DNA of 64,000 nt from Paenalcaligenes hominis_A. Lineage in GTDB: Bacteria > Pseudomonadota > Gammaproteobacteria > Burkholderiales > Burkholderiaceae_B. Location of the stretch: NCBI RefSeq assembly GCF_041359055.1, contig NZ_JBGJKZ010000001.1, positions 756,668 to 820,667 on the forward strand. The letters are read 5' to 3'. The notes under the pieces were generated by a model. The model was not told where the DNA came from and did no database searches. It saw only the letters and a program-made list of their open reading frames with translations. Positions 26,039 to 34,301 of the stretch are shown piece by piece; the stretch's first letter is position 1; every line of letters begins with the position of its first letter. A program made the translations under genes and the position numbers.

Positions 26039-27865
26039 ATGACACGTGCGTTTCAGCCTTTAATTCCAGCTACGCCACGCTTTACCGAGCAGGGGCTAGC
26101 ATGTAGTGATCGTTACGATGATTTATATCATTCGGCTTCGGGGGCATTAAACCAAGCAGAGTATGTGTTTTTGGCTGGAAATGGGCTGCCCGAGCGGTGG
26201 CAGCAAAAAGAGCAGTTTACCATCTTGGAAACTGGCTTTGGCTTAGGTAATAACTTTCTTGCGACATGGGCGGCTTGGCGTGCCGACCCGCAGCGTAGCC
26301 AACGCTTGCACTTCGTTTCCTTTGAAGCGCATCCATTTTATGCGCACGATCTTGCGCTTATGCTAGGCCCAACTCCCGCTACCCATCGCCATTTAGCGGA
26401 TCAGTTATTAGCCCAATGGCCGCTTTTAGTGCCTGGTATTCACCGTTTAGAGTTTGAGGGTGGGCAAGTCACGCTGACCTTGTACTTTGGTGAGATCAGT
26501 CAAGGAGCTAAGCGCATGGAGTGCCAAGCAGATGCTTTTTTCTTAGATGGGTTTGCTCCGCGCGTAAATCCAGCCATGTGGGCACCCGAACTATTTGGTC
26601 AGTTAGTGCGTATGGCAGCCCCCAATGCGACGGCGGCAACATGGTGTTCGGCGGCTCAGGTACGGCGTGACTTACAAAATGCTGGTTTTATTGTAGAGCG
26701 GTGTCCTGGCTTTGCTTTTAAACGTCATATGATCAAAGCGCGTTTGCGGCCTCATTTAGGGCGACGCTATTTACCTAAACCCTTGCAGCCAGTAGTGATT
26801 GTAGGCGGGGGTATTGCGGGGGCCGCAACAGCTTACGCGTTAGCGCAACGAGGCATTGCGTCACACGTGCTGGACCCTTATTTTAGTCAGGGCGCTGGTG
26901 CAGCTCATTTAGGACATCAGGCTGTGGCTATGACGCCCTTGTTAACCAGTGATGATGCGCCCCGTGCTCGATTGAGTCGGGCCGGAGTATTGCGTGCCCG
27001 ACAACGGTGGCAGCCGTTTTTTGAGCAAAGCCTTTTTACTACAGGTGCAGCCGTACTTAGCGTAGACTCAGCGGAGGCTGAAAATTTACGTCATACTATA
27101 CAAAATTTAGCCTTTGATCCGGATTGGGTACAATATAGGGCAGCTGGTTCACAAATTGGAGACATGCGCTATCCATTACGGCATGCTGCCGCTTTTTTTC
27201 CTAAGGCGATAGTGGTGAATCCAGAGCGGCTAATATCCCAGCTGTTGACTCATCCGCTTATTACTCTGACAGCCGATTGCGTAACAGCCGTGCATTCAGA
27301 TGAAACCCACGGGTGGGTGGCGCACACAAGGCAGCATGGTCAAATCTGTACCGACCACCTTGTTATAGCTAATGCGGGTCAGTCTACAGGCTTGCTAGCA
27401 CCGTTATTGCCGCAGGCAGAGCGATTGCTAACCATGGATAGGATAAATGGTCAAAGCAGTGTAGTGGGCGCAGCTGCGCTAGGTACGCCTGTTTCTTGTA
27501 TTGTGGCAGGTCAGGGCTATGTGTTGCCTGTGGACGAGAAAACCTATGTGGTAGGCAGTACTTACGAGGACGATTCTTTTATGTCTGCGTCCCAAGCGCA
27601 TGCCCATATTATGAATAAGGTATCAGAGCTGGTGCCAGTTGAGGCGTCTGCCCCTGCATTATCTATGTGGCAAGGGCAGCGTGCGGCATTAGTTGACCAT
27701 CTACCAGTGGTTGCCCAAGCACTGCCGGGTCTGTGGCTCAATGTGGGTTATGGTTCCTACGGCTTTAGTTGGGCGGCATTGGCTGCTGATTTTATTAGCA
27801 CAAATTTGGCATCTGAGCCAGCTGTAATAGAACGTGATTTATCCTGCGCGCTATACCTGCGATAA
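26039..27865 (+). CDS. mnmC: Bifunctional tRNA wobble uridine modification enzyme MnmC
   Basis: Two-domain enzyme finishing mnm5s2U34 in tRNAs such as those for Lys, Glu and Gln. The C-terminal FAD oxidoreductase removes the carboxymethyl group and the N-terminal SAM methyltransferase then methylates. 608 residues, slightly shorter than E. coli (668). The methyltransferase has ETGFGLGNNF (64-73) and DAFFLDGFAP (165-174). The FAD domain starts at VVIVGGGIAGAATAYALA (from 252) and ends with LWLNVGYGSYGFSWA. A tRNA-Lys(UUU), a natural substrate, is encoded 2.4 kb downstream, probably by chance. Confidence 0.94.
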   Translation: MTRAFQPLIPATPRFTEQGLACSDRYDDLYHSASGALNQAEYVFLAGNGLPERWQQKEQFTILETGFGLGNNFLATWAAWRADPQRSQRLHFVSFEAHPFYAHDLALMLGPTPATHRHLADQLLAQWPLLVPGIHRLEFEGGQVTLTLYFGEISQGAKRMECQADAFFLDGFAPRVNPAMWAPELFGQLVRMAAPNATAATWCSAAQVRRDLQNAGFIVERCPGFAFKRHMIKARLRPHLGRRYLPKPLQPVVIVGGGIAGAATAYALAQRGIASHVLDPYFSQGAGAAHLGHQAVAMTPLLTSDDAPRARLSRAGVLRARQRWQPFFEQSLFTTGAAVLSVDSAEAENLRHTIQNLAFDPDWVQYRAAGSQIGDMRYPLRHAAAFFPKAIVVNPERLISQLLTHPLITLTADCVTAVHSDETHGWVAHTRQHGQICTDHLVIANAGQSTGLLAPLLPQAERLLTMDRINGQSSVVGAAALGTPVSCIVAGQGYVLPVDEKTYVVGSTYEDDSFMSASQAHAHIMNKVSELVPVEASAPALSMWQGQRAALVDHLPVVAQALPGLWLNVGYGSYGFSWAALAADFISTNLASEPAVIERDLSCALYLR

Positions 27866-27968
27866 TAGCAAGGATAAAGATTGGTTTGATGTGGCTTTGC
27901 AGTCTTGCAAATATACGTCAAAATAGTATTTTAATTTTGTTTTGGGCCTAGCCCTTGAGGATCGCACT

Positions 27969-30152
27969 GTGCCGTCCAAAACTCACTCTGATGATGTGAC
28001 GCAATTGTTTAATCTTCTAAGTTCAATATCTACTAAATCATCCAGCGCTGACTTTTCAGCTGCTGACGACCAAATATTGCGTATCGAAGCCCACGCTCCG
28101 GGGGTGTTTCGTTTGCGCTTTGGCACATTAAAACACATTCAGCCCGAACGTGTAACCCCACGTGCTCAGCAGTATGCTGAAATGCTCCTAGCGCGTCTAG
28201 ATGCCGTGGGCGAGCTCCAGGTCATAGACCAAGACCAAGGTTGGCGAGTCGAACAAGGAGACTGTGTTGTTGAGTTAGATAAAGACAGTTTTGCCTTACG
28301 AGTTTATAGTGGCGACCAGCTGCTATTGCAAAGCCAATCCCTCACTTCAGGCAAACACTGGCAATTCGATATCCAGTTAGATCCAACTGAAGGGGTGTAC
28401 GGTCTAGGTGAAACCACCGCAGATTTAAACCGCCGTGGCAGTGTGCTAGTTTCCGACCGTGCCGAAGACCGAGTGCTGCCCTTAGCCTGGAGCTGTAAAG
28501 GGTGGGGGGTGTATGTCAACACCTTCGAACGTGTGCAGCATGATGTAGCCCATACACAAGCAGACCATTATGTGCTTAGTGTCGAGGCCCCTGTGTTAGA
28601 TATGTTTATTTTTGTTGGGGCTCCTACAGAAATACTTAATCAGTACACCGCTCTCACAGGGCGAGCCGGTCAACCTGGGTTATGGCCGATGGGGGTGTGG
28701 TTAGATCAGGCCGACGGCCAACACTTAACCGACTCATATCAACAGGTTCAACAGCTTAAAGAGCTAAATGTAGGCATAGACGTAGTCAACTTTGCTGCGC
28801 CTGCTGTGCTTGGTTTCAGTACGGATCGTCCGTTATTCGAGTGGGACGAGTCACGTATAGGTGAACTGCGTGAAACCATGACCCAGACCGAAGAGGCCCA
28901 ATTCAAGCTAGCTGCTACATTGTTTCCGGGGGTATTAAGCGGAACGGCTATGTTTGACGAGTGGGAAGACCGTGGTTGGCTTTTATTAAATGACGACGAT
29001 GGTGCGGCACATGTTTTTGCAGGCAACGCCACCACAGGCGGGGTCGATTTTGGTTTACTCGACCTAACACATAAAGACGCCTACAAACTATGGGTAGAGC
29101 GTTTACGCCAGTCTTTTGATGAAGGCTTGGGGGCGGTCATTAGTGACTCGAGTTTTGTGATTCCAGATGGCATTACAGCTCGTGGTAACGAGTGCGGGGC
29201 TATGTTACGCACGGTGTATCCATTATTGGTGCGTCAAGCTTTATTTGATGCCTTTGCAGGCCATAAAACGCCCCAAGAAGGTCTGGTAGCTAGTCGCGCT
29301 TTATATCCATCAGCGCACCGTTTTGCTTGGCAGCTCGGTCCCGATGTAAGCAACGACTGGGAAGGCTTAATCCAAACTCTGCAGGCAGCTCTTGCTGTGG
29401 GCAATAGCGGTATAACTGCGCAAACCCATCAAATTGGTTCGGTGCATCACCCTGTAGACACCATGACCCCCGAGCTATTTATACGTTGGTTGTCTATGGC
29501 TGTGTTTTCAGCCAACTTTCATCTTCAATCGATACCGGGCTTAATGCCACAATCTTTTGATACAGCAACTCAAGAGCTCGTGGCACATTGGTTACGTTGG
29601 CGCTACCGTTTGGTGCCCTATGTGTTAGGTATTATCGAGGAATCAGTACGGTGCGGTTTACCTGTACAGCGCGCTTTAGTGCTCGAGTTTCCCGACGACC
29701 CCGAGGTTAATGCCTGGCCGCATCAGTACATGTTGGGTTCTACGCTTTTGGTTGCACCCTTTGTTAAGCCCGGTACAAAAACCGAGGTTTATCTGCCCAA
29801 GGGTAGCGACTGGTGGGATCTTTCCACCGGATGGCGCTACGAAGGGGGGACGCGTTGGGAAATCGAAGCAGGTTTAGATCGATTACCTGTTTTTGGGCGT
29901 GAGGGTCATATGTTGTGTTTAGGCCCTGCCGCACTGAATACCTCTGAGTTCAACTCTGCACGTTTGCTTGAAGAGGTCTGGATGTTTGGTATGCCCGAGC
30001 ATAGTCCTGCTGTAATGCGTAATAAAATACGTGTTATGCAAATGCAAGGTTCTAGCTACATCAAAGGGCTAGAGGGTTTAAAAATCTTGCCATCTGAAGG
30101 CCTAGAGGTTAAACGTCGCGGCGCTGAAGTGCGAATTTCACGGGCACGTTAA
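27969..30152 (+). CDS. GH31-like glycoside hydrolase, divergent
   Basis: Resembles glycoside hydrolase family 31 (alpha-glucosidase/alpha-xylosidase fold). I choose GTG 27969 because GAGGA lies 8 bases upstream; this gives 727 residues. An N-terminal beta sandwich includes GVYGLGE (142-148), and a TIM barrel follows. D393 in AVISDSSFVIP matches the nucleophile position (TDFGE in E. coli YicI) and D459 in WQLGPDVSNDWE the acid/base. Their 66-residue spacing equals the YicI spacing as I recall it (D416/D482). The later conserved HDIGGF motif reads HQIGSV here. C-terminal beta domains include EFPDDPEVNAWPHQYMLGS. No signal peptide is seen, so it is probably cytosolic. No sugar transporter lies nearby, so the substrate is unknown. 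Confidence 0.75.
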   Translation: MPSKTHSDDVTQLFNLLSSISTKSSSADFSAADDQILRIEAHAPGVFRLRFGTLKHIQPERVTPRAQQYAEMLLARLDAVGELQVIDQDQGWRVEQGDCVVELDKDSFALRVYSGDQLLLQSQSLTSGKHWQFDIQLDPTEGVYGLGETTADLNRRGSVLVSDRAEDRVLPLAWSCKGWGVYVNTFERVQHDVAHTQADHYVLSVEAPVLDMFIFVGAPTEILNQYTALTGRAGQPGLWPMGVWLDQADGQHLTDSYQQVQQLKELNVGIDVVNFAAPAVLGFSTDRPLFEWDESRIGELRETMTQTEEAQFKLAATLFPGVLSGTAMFDEWEDRGWLLLNDDDGAAHVFAGNATTGGVDFGLLDLTHKDAYKLWVERLRQSFDEGLGAVISDSSFVIPDGITARGNECGAMLRTVYPLLVRQALFDAFAGHKTPQEGLVASRALYPSAHRFAWQLGPDVSNDWEGLIQTLQAALAVGNSGITAQTHQIGSVHHPVDTMTPELFIRWLSMAVFSANFHLQSIPGLMPQSFDTATQELVAHWLRWRYRLVPYVLGIIEESVRCGLPVQRALVLEFPDDPEVNAWPHQYMLGSTLLVAPFVKPGTKTEVYLPKGSDWWDLSTGWRYEGGTRWEIEAGLDRLPVFGREGHMLCLGPAALNTSEFNSARLLEEVWMFGMPEHSPAVMRNKIRVMQMQGSSYIKGLEGLKILPSEGLEVKRRGAEVRISRAR

Positions 30153-30190
30153 AAAAAAGCTGTACAAAGCTAAATTTCATGTTATAGTTA

Positions 30191-30241
30191 CGTCTTTGGT
30201 TCAGGGCATATAGGTATTTGCCCTAGGCCAAGACGGTTTTT
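30191..30241 (+). terminator. Long hairpin with T-tract downstream of the GH31-like gene
   Basis: CGTCTT...GG...AGGGCA pairs with TGCCCT...CC...AAGACG with small internal loops (30191-30235), followed by GTTTTTATT. It most simply terminates the GH31-like transcript. A TATAGT sequence at 30183-30188 could be a -10 element for a short hairpin RNA, which is speculative. Confidence 0.5.
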
Positions 30242-30274
30242 ATTGCGTTTGTTTTTTAATTGATTAAAAAACCC

Positions 30275-30303
30275 TTGACAGTATTTTGAATAGGTGCAAT
30301 AAT
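30275..30303 (+). promoter_or_regulatory. tRNA-Lys promoter
   Basis: A consensus -35 TTGACA (30275-30280), a 17-base spacer and the -10 AATAAT (30298-30303) lie directly upstream of the tRNA gene. The predicted start is near 30310, leaving a leader of a few bases before the mature 5' end. Strong sigma-70 type promoter by eye. Confidence 0.8.
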
Positions 30304-30317
30304 TACATCTTTCGGTC

Positions 30318-30393
30318 GGGTCGTTAGCTCAGTCGGTAGAGCAGCGGACTTTTAATCCGTTGGTCGCGCGTTCGAGTCGCGCACGACCCACCA
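30318..30393 (+). tRNA. tRNA-Lys (anticodon UUU)
   Basis: 76-base cloverleaf with CCA encoded. Acceptor stem GGGTCGT (30318-30324) pairs with ACGACCC (30383-30389), followed by discriminator A and CCA. The D-loop AGCTCAGTCGGTAGAGC, the anticodon loop ACTTTTAAT with TTT as anticodon, and the T-arm with GTTCGAGTC are all present. It reads AAA/AAG codons and is a substrate for the mnm5s2U34 modification pathway. It has its own promoter and terminator. Confidence 0.96.
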
Positions 30394-30405
30394 CGAACGA
30401 ATACA

Positions 30406-30435
30406 AAAACGCCACTTATTTTATAAGTGGCGTTT
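30406..30435 (+). terminator. tRNA-Lys terminator hairpin
   Basis: AAAACGCCACTTAT pairs with ATAAGTGGCGTTTT around a three-T loop, 13 bases after the tRNA CCA end. The T-rich arm serves as a short U-tract. Confidence 0.75.
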
Positions 30436-30445
30436 TGCTTTATGC

Positions 30446-30484
30446 AAAAGCCCAATGGTTTTTTTTAACCATTGGGCTTTTTTT
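30446..30484. terminator. Bidirectional intrinsic terminator
   Basis: Perfect 15-bp stem AAAAGCCCAATGGTT / AACCATTGGGCTTTT with a six-T loop, ending in a T-run on the plus strand and an A-run on the other side. It works as a second terminator for tRNA-Lys and as the terminator of the minus-strand gene ending at 30487. Confidence 0.8.
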
Positions 30485-30486
30485 GT

Positions 30487-31257
30487 TTAGTCCGCGCTAT
30501 GTAGACGTTTTTCATAGGCTTGCCATGCGTTGCTATGTACATCGCGCAAAGTGCGGGCTTGGGTAGGAGCACCAAAATACTGCATAAGCTGTTTTTGGTC
30601 AGTTTGATTTAATAAGGGCAGTTGAGCCAGACCTAGCTCTTGGTAGTTAACAGAGAGCTGTTGGAGCTCGTGCCCAGCTAAAGCTTCTAAAATTTTTTCC
30701 CCAGAGGGGCGCAGTTGAGGGTGCTCAAGAAAAGAAGCACTGGCTGCAAGCCAATACAATAGCTCAAGAGCCGCATTTTTATATTGTGGCTCTGAGCGAA
30801 TCACAGCACGAAGTGCTATAACGGCTTCCTGGTAGGCGGAACGATAGGGTAGTTTAGCTAACGCCAATGCAAGACGTTTAAACGGATCGTCATGGCTGGA
30901 TTTAATCTGTTGATGCCACTGAGCACCTAAACTGAGATCGGCTAGAGTAGCGGGGTAGGGGAATGAAGTGTCAAACCAGGGTACATACTGAGCTTGGGGT
31001 GGTTGGCTTAGCAGAGCTGGCGTAGAGACGGTATCATTTAAAAGTAGAGTGAGCTGTTGTTTTGCGTGCTCTAATAGCAGTAGAACTTGCTCATGTGTTG
31101 TATATTTTTGTAGAGCTTTTAGAATAGCAACACTGCGTTGAAGCAGAAACGGTGGCAGAGGTGTTTGCAATTGAGCAGCAACAAGCCATGTTTGCTGTAA
31201 AGCACGCATGGCCTGGTGGATTATTTGGCTTTGTGAGGGGCGAGTAAAGTCAGACAT
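30487..31257 (-). CDS. Hypothetical protein, mostly helical, 256 residues
   Basis: I do not recognise this protein. It is 256 residues, rich in Gln, Leu and Ala, with no signal peptide, membrane helix, Cys cluster or known catalytic motif. The pattern suggests two helical halves (about 10-80 and 115-215) joined by a Pro-rich linker with PWFDTSFPYPATL near 92-104. A good ribosome-binding site (TAGGA) lies 5-6 bases before the ATG, and a bidirectional terminator ends it, so it is very likely a real single gene. It follows a small Cys-rich protein gene on the same strand, 44 bases away. A scaffold or regulatory role is possible but unsupported. Confidence 0.7.
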   Translation of the reverse strand: MSDFTRPSQSQIIHQAMRALQQTWLVAAQLQTPLPPFLLQRSVAILKALQKYTTHEQVLLLLEHAKQQLTLLLNDTVSTPALLSQPPQAQYVPWFDTSFPYPATLADLSLGAQWHQQIKSSHDDPFKRLALALAKLPYRSAYQEAVIALRAVIRSEPQYKNAALELLYWLAASASFLEHPQLRPSGEKILEALAGHELQQLSVNYQELGLAQLPLLNQTDQKQLMQYFGAPTQARTLRDVHSNAWQAYEKRLHSAD

Positions 31258-31301
31258 GCAAATCCTAGCTAACAGTTAGGGATGCATAAAGCCTAACATA
31301 G

Positions 31302-31523
31302 TTAGGGGTTTAGCCTAAAGCCCTCGCACGAACCCCATTTGTTTTTACGATGTAGCCAGACCGTATCACAGGTGTGACAGACAAACTTGGCTTCAGACTC
31401 ACCATTTGGGGTTGGGGTGTACTGAGACACCAATTTCAGCCCATTATGAGGCTGTGTAGAGGTTTTTGCTACAGGTAAACCTAAACAATGATCACAAAGG
31501 GTTCGGGTAACAATAGCTTGCAT
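31302..31523 (-). CDS. Small Cys-rich (zinc-ribbon-like) protein
   Basis: 73-residue protein from ATG 31523, which has CAGGA six bases upstream. The longer reading to 31553 lacks such support. Two CxxC pairs (CDHC near residues 10-13 and CHTC near 49-52) plus a further Cys (WGSCEG) suggest a zinc ribbon or rubredoxin-like metal site. No known family is recognised. It shares the strand with the unknown 30487-31257 gene and may be cotranscribed with it. Confidence 0.6.
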   Translation of the reverse strand: MQAIVTRTLCDHCLGLPVAKTSTQPHNGLKLVSQYTPTPNGESEAKFVCHTCDTVWLHRKNKWGSCEGFRLNP

Positions 31524-31763
31524 AGTGGATCCTGAAAAAGAATAGTGCCGCACTCAAAAGTAATGTGTGTTTTTGCAACAAGTCGACATTTTTATTATGA
31601 GTTTCCAGGGGTGATAACTCTTTATAAGCTTGTAGTTATATTAACATTTTTTTAAGGCTTATACGTCTACATCACATTCCTCTACATTTTGGAACAAAGT
31701 ACGCGTTTAGGTCTTACTAGAAGTCGCCAGAAATTTGGCTAAGAAAATGGGTAGGAAATTTCT

Positions 31764-32774
31764 TTGATTCGTTTAGAGCATATCTATAAAACATACGCAT
31801 CTGGCAATAAGAGTATTATTGCTTTAAATGATATTAATCTGCATATACCAGCTGGTGAGGTATATGGAATTATCGGGCGTTCAGGGGCAGGGAAAAGCAC
31901 TTTAATTCGCTTATTAAATCTCTTAGAGCGGCCTTCTGAAGGGCGTGTTTGGTTACAGCAGACTGAATTAAGCGCGCTGCCAGAGTCTGAGTTGCGTTTA
32001 ATGCGTCAAAAAATTGGTATGGTATTTCAGCATTTTAATTTATTACAAATGCGTACCGTCTTGGACAATGTGTGCTTTCCTTTACGGCTTGCAGGGTTAA
32101 AGCCCAAGGCACAACGAGCGCGTGCTCTAGAGGTATTAGAGCTAGTAGGGTTACAGGACCATGTCCATAAATACCCACGCCAGTTATCAGGTGGGCAACA
32201 ACAGCGGGTAGGTATTGCTCGTGCGTTAGCGAATCAGCCACAGTTATTGTTATGTGATGAGGCCACCTCAGCGCTTGACCCAGAAACCACGCAGTCCATT
32301 TTGCGTTTATTGGCGGAAATTAATCAAAAACTAGGTTTAACTATTGTATTAATTACGCATAGTATGGATGTGATTCGCACCATTTGCGACCAAGTGGCAG
32401 TGATTGATATGGGTGAATTAGTCGAATGTGGTCCTGTGTTAGATGTGTTTCTGCATCCACAGCATGCCACAACCCAAAGCCTGTTATCTGAAAGTGGTAT
32501 GGATGATGGCAGTTGGCACGAGCTCGCTGAGCAGGTGCAGGGGCGTTTATTGCGTTTGAGTTTTAAAGGGCAATCTACATCTGCCCCTATTCTTAGTCGG
32601 ATTAGTCGAGAGTTTAATTTGGATTTTAGTATTTTGCAGGGTGCTGTCAGTCGTATTAAACAAACACCCTATGGGCAGTTAGTGGTTGCCGTTGAAGGCG
32701 ATTTAAGCCAATGGGAACAAGTCAAAACTGTGCTTGATCAGCATAATGTAACATGTGAGGTGTTACGGGCATGA
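31764..32774 (+). CDS. metN: Methionine ABC transporter ATPase MetN
   Basis: ATP-binding subunit of the D/L-methionine importer MetNIQ. 336 residues, TTG start with AGGAAA upstream. Walker A GRSGAGKS (38-45), QLSGGQQQRVGIARAL signature and Walker B LLLCDEATSALDP are intact. The C-terminal NIL domain (about 255-336) is the regulatory methionine-binding domain that inhibits transport when cytosolic methionine is high. ATGA overlap with metI. The 240-base upstream region shows no SAM riboswitch or clear MetJ box. Confidence 0.94.
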   Translation: MIRLEHIYKTYASGNKSIIALNDINLHIPAGEVYGIIGRSGAGKSTLIRLLNLLERPSEGRVWLQQTELSALPESELRLMRQKIGMVFQHFNLLQMRTVLDNVCFPLRLAGLKPKAQRARALEVLELVGLQDHVHKYPRQLSGGQQQRVGIARALANQPQLLLCDEATSALDPETTQSILRLLAEINQKLGLTIVLITHSMDVIRTICDQVAVIDMGELVECGPVLDVFLHPQHATTQSLLSESGMDDGSWHELAEQVQGRLLRLSFKGQSTSAPILSRISREFNLDFSILQGAVSRIKQTPYGQLVVAVEGDLSQWEQVKTVLDQHNVTCEVLRA

Positions 32775-33436
32775 GCTTTAGCAATATGGATTGGGCACTG
32801 ATTTGGAGTGCAACCGTAGAGACCTTTGTTATGACAGGGGCCTCTTTGATATTTACCGTGCTTATTGGTTTACCTTTGGGTGTTATTCTTTTTTTAACCG
32901 CGCAAGGGCAGCTTTTAGAAAACCGCTGGACTTATCAGGGCTTATCATTTTTAGTAAATGTGTTGCGCTCGGTGCCGTTTCTAATTCTATTGATTGTAAT
33001 GATTCCTCTCTCGCGTGCGATAGCTGGGACCGCCCTAGGAGTACAAGGCGCAATCCCCCCATTGGTAGCTAGTGCAGCGCCTTTTTTTGCACGCTTGATT
33101 GAAACTGTATTACGTGAGGTGGACCCTGGTGTCTCTGAGGCTTGCAGAGCGATGGGGGCTAACTCGCGTCAAACCGTTACCATGGCCTTATTACCCGAGG
33201 CCACCACAGGTATTCTAGCTGCTATCACTGTGACCGCTATTACTTTAATAGGTTATTCCGCTATGTCAGGAGTCATTGGTGGCGGTGGGCTAGGTGATCT
33301 AGCCGTGCGCTTTGGTTATCAACGCTATCAAAGCGATGTGATGTTGATTACTGTTTTAATTTTAGTGGTATTAGTCCAATTGTTGCAGATGATAGGCGAT
33401 AAGCTAGCGGCTAAGATTCAAAGAAAAACGCAGTAA
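32771..33436 (+). CDS. metI: Methionine ABC transporter permease MetI
   Basis: Inner-membrane permease of MetNIQ. 221 residues with five hydrophobic segments. The coupling motif EACRAMGANSRQTVTMALLP (EAA loop) contacts MetN. The early segment VLRSVPFLILLIVMIPLSRA is characteristic of the family. It overlaps metN by 4 bases and is followed by metQ after a 32-base gap. Confidence 0.94.
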   Translation: MSFSNMDWALIWSATVETFVMTGASLIFTVLIGLPLGVILFLTAQGQLLENRWTYQGLSFLVNVLRSVPFLILLIVMIPLSRAIAGTALGVQGAIPPLVASAAPFFARLIETVLREVDPGVSEACRAMGANSRQTVTMALLPEATTGILAAITVTAITLIGYSAMSGVIGGGGLGDLAVRFGYQRYQSDVMLITVLILVVLVQLLQMIGDKLAAKIQRKTQ

Positions 33437-33468
33437 CCTTCTTTATTTTGTTACGCAGGAGCAACGTT

Positions 33469-34251
33469 ATGAAAAAAATATTACCTCTTTTGACTTTGTC
33501 TGTTGCCGCCTTGGCTATGGGGTCTGCCCATGCAGGCAAGTTATCCATTGCAGCAACGCCAGTACCTCATGCTGAGCTATTGGAGTTTGTGAAACCTACC
33601 CTGTCTCAGCAGGGCGTAGATTTAGATATTAAAGTGTTTACGGATTATGTGCAGCCCAATGTACAGGTGGCTGATAATCAAATCGATGTGAACTTTTTTC
33701 AGCATAAGCCTTACTTAGATACTTTCAACAAAGAGCACAAAACTGAGTTAGTGTCTATTGCTTTGGTTCACGTAGAGCCGTTTGGTGCATACTCTAATAA
33801 AATTAAAGATTTGTCCGAGCTAAAAGACGGGGCTTTAGTGGCTTTGCCTAACGACCCATCTAACGGTGCTCGTGCTTTGTTGTTATTGCAACAAGAGGGG
33901 TTAATTGAGTTAAAAGACCCAAGCAATATTCTTGCCACCTCTCGTGATGTAGCTAAAAACCCAAAAAATCTTAAATTTAAAGAGCTCGAAGCAGCTACCT
34001 TGCCCCGTGTTTTAGCCGACGTGGATTTGGCTTTGATCAATACTAACTATGCACTTGAAGCTGGGTTAAACCCATTAAAAGATGCGTTGTTTATTGAAGG
34101 TGCTGACTCACCTTATGCCAATATTGTAGTAACCACTGCCGAAAAAGCGGATCAAGAAGACGTGAAAAAACTAATAGAAGCGTTGCATTCTGACGCTGTG
34201 CGCCAGCAAATTGAAGACAAATACCAAGGCGCAATTGTTCCTGCATTTTAA
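33469..34251 (+). CDS. metQ: Methionine-binding protein MetQ
   Basis: Substrate-binding protein of the MetNIQ importer. Start ATG 33469 has CAGGAG upstream; 260 residues. The signal peptide ends in MGSAHAG and looks like a type I site; there is no lipobox cysteine, unlike E. coli MetQ, which is a lipoprotein. Family motifs TPVPHAELLE, VNFFQHKPYLD, LPNDPSNGARALLLLQ and ALINTNYALEAG are clear. A strong terminator follows. Confidence 0.92.
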   Translation: MKKILPLLTLSVAALAMGSAHAGKLSIAATPVPHAELLEFVKPTLSQQGVDLDIKVFTDYVQPNVQVADNQIDVNFFQHKPYLDTFNKEHKTELVSIALVHVEPFGAYSNKIKDLSELKDGALVALPNDPSNGARALLLLQQEGLIELKDPSNILATSRDVAKNPKNLKFKELEAATLPRVLADVDLALINTNYALEAGLNPLKDALFIEGADSPYANIVVTTAEKADQEDVKKLIEALHSDAVRQQIEDKYQGAIVPAF

Positions 34252-34266
34252 TTAAAAATGCCTACA

Positions 34267-34300
34267 AAAAAGCCTGAGTTCATAAGCTCAGGCTTTTTTT
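34267..34300. terminator. Bidirectional terminator after metQ
   Basis: GCCTGAG (34272-34278) pairs with CTCAGGC (34287-34293), flanked by an A-run and a T-run. It ends metNIQ on the plus strand and the minus-strand gene that stops at 34302. Confidence 0.85.
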
Positions 34301-34301
34301 G

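Noticed and set aside
30318..30393. tRNA-Lys as an integration (att) site of a mobile element
   Set aside because: No integrase gene nearby and no obvious repeat of the tRNA 3' end within the next several kb; the flanking genes are ordinary.
31554..31763. SAM riboswitch or MetJ boxes upstream of metN
   Set aside because: I could not fold a SAM-I/SAM-II-like element or find repeated AGACGTCT-type boxes; the region is A/T-rich without clear structure.
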